A DNA stretch of 14,773 nucleotides from positions 1 through 14,773 of the forward strand of contig WGAB01000338.1 of assembly GCA_015489295.1 (NCBI GenBank). Direction: 5' to 3'. The notes beneath the pieces are model-generated. The model was not told the origin of the DNA. It worked only from the letters and a program-made list of their open reading frames with translations, and searched no databases. The first letter of the stretch is position 1. Each line of letters opens with the position of its first letter. Shown here in pieces: positions 13,422 to 14,773 of the stretch. The position numbers and the translations under genes were made by a program. Origin of the DNA: Caldifarciminota bacterium (GTDB lineage: Bacteria > WOR-3 > Hydrothermia > WGAB01).

Positions 13422-13985
13422 ATGAAGCGGGGCGCAGAGATCTCGGGCGGCACCCTGCGGGGCCGGAAAATCCGGATCCCCCAGGGCATCCGGCCCACGC
13501 AGGGGGTGGTGAAACGATCCGTGTTCGACCGCCTGGGTTCCCTGCTCCAGGGAAGCCGGTTCCTGGAACTCTTCGCCGGCAGCGGAGCCGTGGGCATTGA
13601 GGCCCTGTCACGGGGTGCCCGGGAGGTGTGGTTCGTCGAGAAATCCGGGCGCGGCATCCGCACCATCCACACCAACCTCAAGGAACTGGGCGTCGACGAT
13701 CGGGCCGTGGTCATCCACGGCGATGCCCTCAAGGTGGCCGCCAGCCTGGCCCAGCAGGGCAAACACTTCGACCTGATCTTCGCCGATCCTCCGTACCACT
13801 TCGGCCGGTACGCCGACCTCCTGAAACACTGCCGGCAACTCCTGGTGCCGGAGGAAGGCATCCTGATCCTGGAAACCCGAAAGAACACCCAACTCGGCCC
13901 GGTACCGGGCCTCGAGGTTCTTAAGGAGGTAGTCCTTGGCGACACAAAAGTCACCTTCTATCGCCGTATACCCGGGGAGCTTTGA
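13422..13985 (+). CDS. rsmD: 16S rRNA (guanine966-N2)-methyltransferase RsmD
   Basis: RsmD methylates G966 of 16S rRNA in the small subunit, using S-adenosylmethionine. The 187-residue length is normal. The N-terminus ISGGTLRGRKIRIP (7-20) is the family's 'RiigG..rGr.l..P' opening. RPTQGVVKRSVFDRL (24-38) follows. The SAM site is FLELFAGSGAVGIEALSRGA (47-66), and FADPPY (120-125) carries the DPPY catalytic motif of N2-guanine methylases. It is followed by coaD, a pairing that is widely conserved in bacteria. The ATG at 13422 is three bases after the metallophosphoesterase stop and lacks a clear Shine-Dalgarno sequence. Its last 50 bases are also the start of coaD, read in another frame. Confidence 0.96.
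   Translation: MKRGAEISGGTLRGRKIRIPQGIRPTQGVVKRSVFDRLGSLLQGSRFLELFAGSGAVGIEALSRGAREVWFVEKSGRGIRTIHTNLKELGVDDRAVVIHGDALKVAASLAQQGKHFDLIFADPPYHFGRYADLLKHCRQLLVPEEGILILETRKNTQLGPVPGLEVLKEVVLGDTKVTFYRRIPGEL
13923..13930 (+). promoter_or_regulatory. Shine-Dalgarno site fixing the TTG start of coaD
   Basis: AAGGAGGT is a near-perfect anti-16S match inside the 3' end of rsmD, five bases before TTG at 13936. No ATG, GTG or other TTG occurs in the coaD frame between here and the AVYPGSFDP motif, so this site decides the start. Confidence 0.88.
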
Positions 13986-14481
13986 TCCCATTACCCTGGG
14001 GCACCTGGACATCATTCGGCGGGCCCACCGCCTGTTTGACCGGCTGGTGGTGGCCGTGGCAGACCCCCTGCGAAAGTCTCCCCTCATTCCCCTGGACCAT
14101 CGGGTAGCCCTGATCCGGGAGGTCACCGAAGGGTTTGCCAACGTCACCGTGGAAAAGCTGGAAGGGTTGCTGGTGGATTTCGCCCGGGCCCACCGGGCCG
14201 TGGCCATTGTCCGCGGCCTCCGGGCGGTTTCCGACTTCGAGTACGAGTTCAAAATGGCCTGGATGAACCGCCGGCTGTGCCCCGAGGTGGAAACACTGTT
14301 CCTGATCCCCTCCGAGGAGTACGCCTTCCTGTCCTCCAGCCTGGTCAAGGAAATCGCCTTCCTCGGCGGCGATTTTGAAAGCCTGGTGCCGCCTCCCGTG
14401 GCCCGGGCACTGCGCCGCTACGTGGCCCAGCAGCGAAACCCCGGCGATACCTTCCACGAGCCGCCCGACAGCGGCCTTTGA
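13936..14481 (+). CDS. coaD: Phosphopantetheine adenylyltransferase CoaD
   Basis: CoaD joins ATP and 4'-phosphopantetheine to give dephospho-CoA, the penultimate step of CoA synthesis. It is a hexameric nucleotidyltransferase fold. The motifs are AVYPGSFDPITLGHLDII (10-27) with the nucleotidyl-transfer signature TLGH (20-23), and the phosphate-binding region ADPLRKSPLIPLDHRV (42-57). Also present are VRGLRAVSDFEYEFKMAWMN (92-111) and the C-terminal SSSLVKEIA (133-141). Length is 181 residues, slightly longer than the ~160 typical, because of an extra tail of about 15 residues. It starts at TTG with a strong ribosome site and overlaps rsmD by 50 bases in a different frame. Twenty-one bases later the convergent hydrogenase gene ends, with no visible terminator between them. 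The window also holds coaX, so two CoA steps occur on one strand. Confidence 0.97.
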   Translation: MATQKSPSIAVYPGSFDPITLGHLDIIRRAHRLFDRLVVAVADPLRKSPLIPLDHRVALIREVTEGFANVTVEKLEGLLVDFARAHRAVAIVRGLRAVSDFEYEFKMAWMNRRLCPEVETLFLIPSEEYAFLSSSLVKEIAFLGGDFESLVPPPVARALRRYVAQQRNPGDTFHEPPDSGL

Positions 14482-14502
14482 GCCATCCCTCCCCTTCCCC
14501 CT

Positions 14503-14773
14503 TCAGGTGGTCATCCGGTGCACCACCTCGCCCCGGGGATTCCGAATCTCAACCTCCAAGGGAATGCCGCCGGGCAAACTGTGGGTGGCGCAGGCGTGGC
14601 AGGGGTCGTAGGCCCGGAACGCCATTTCCACCAAGTTCAGCAGGCCCTCGTCCACCTTGCCGTTGTCCAGGTGCACCAGGTCCCGGGCGGCCTTGTCCAC
14701 GCTGAGGGCGATGCGGGCCGCGTTGTTCTGGGTGGCCACGATCAGGTTGGCCTTCTGGATGATGCCCCGCTCG
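14503..14773 (-). CDS. C-terminus of a [NiFe]-hydrogenase large subunit, 5' end beyond the window
   Basis: The frame is open from the right edge to the TGA at 14503-14505. The part visible is the C-terminal ~90 residues. KANLIVATQNNAARI is followed by NLVEMAFRAYDPCHACATH, which contains the L2 motif DPCxxCxTH that binds the Ni-Fe centre, and then a 25-residue tail (SLPGGIPLEVEIRNPRGEVV and five more). In this family a maturation endopeptidase normally cuts after the motif's His once nickel is loaded, so the tail is the expected cleaved extension. The sequence around the motif resembles cytoplasmic group 3 (3c/3d-like) hydrogenases; the exact group cannot be decided from this fragment. Expected neighbours to the right are small and electron-transfer subunits and hyp genes. 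It is convergent with coaD, 21 bases away. Confidence 0.9.
   Translation of the reverse strand, partial: ERGIIQKANLIVATQNNAARIALSVDKAARDLVHLDNGKVDEGLLNLVEMAFRAYDPCHACATHSLPGGIPLEVEIRNPRGEVVHRMTT

Noticed and set aside
14482..14502. Terminator between coaD and the hydrogenase gene
   Set aside because: The 21 bases are pyrimidine-rich without a hairpin; no intrinsic terminator can be drawn.

Overview
The window is G+C-rich, gene-dense bacterial chromosome with almost no non-coding space and no mobile elements, CRISPR arrays or long repeats that I can see. Several markers point to a diderm bacterium. A Por-secretion (type IX, T9SS) C-terminal sorting tail ends at 245, there is an LptF/LptG-type LPS-export permease, and there is an undecaprenyl-diphosphate phosphatase. 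The T9SS tail and a secreted protein of the kind called 'asparagine synthetase B' in Bacteroidetes/Caldithrix-like genomes suggest the FCB superphylum or a neighbouring candidate phylum. A GH57 glycosidase, a bifunctional PGI/PMI and a cyclic 2,3-diphosphoglycerate synthetase homologue would fit a thermophile. Phylum and lifestyle are inferences.

Layout. (1) 1-301: end of a secreted T9SS cargo gene on the + strand, closed by a strong intrinsic terminator. (2) 300-4901, minus strand: one compact run in the order cPGS-like NTPase, DUF4139 protein, HD phosphohydrolase, DUF2007 protein, MerR-like regulator, uppP. The last three are joined by 4-base GTGA stop/start overlaps. (3) 4902-4971: a divergent control region. 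Its AT-rich box reads TATTAT on + and TATAAT on -, and it also holds a 5-bp inverted repeat. (4) 4972-8086, plus strand: the secreted 'asparagine synthetase B'-like protein, coaX and an LptF/LptG permease. (5) 8099-8213: a sigma70-like promoter and tRNA-Gly(CCC). (6) 8232-14481, plus strand: GH57 glycosidase, PGI/PMI, sugar-phosphate nucleotidyltransferase, nusB, metallophosphoesterase, rsmD and coaD, mostly overlapping or a few bases apart. (7) 14503-14773, minus strand: the C-terminus of a [NiFe]-hydrogenase large subunit that enters from beyond the right edge.

How the genes fit together. The + strand run mixes carbohydrate metabolism (GH57, hexose-phosphate isomerase, NDP-sugar synthesis) with housekeeping genes (NusB, RsmD, CoaD). 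Two steps of CoA synthesis, CoaX and CoaD, lie in the window. UppP and LptF/G serve the cell envelope. The least understood parts are the minus-strand run headed by the cPGS-like NTPase and the secreted protein divergent from it. I found no clear defence, mobile or biosynthetic island; most of the window is ordinary core genome. The points worth a second look are the shared divergent promoter, the two uncharacterised conserved families beside it, and the unusual translation-start arrangements of GH57 and coaD.
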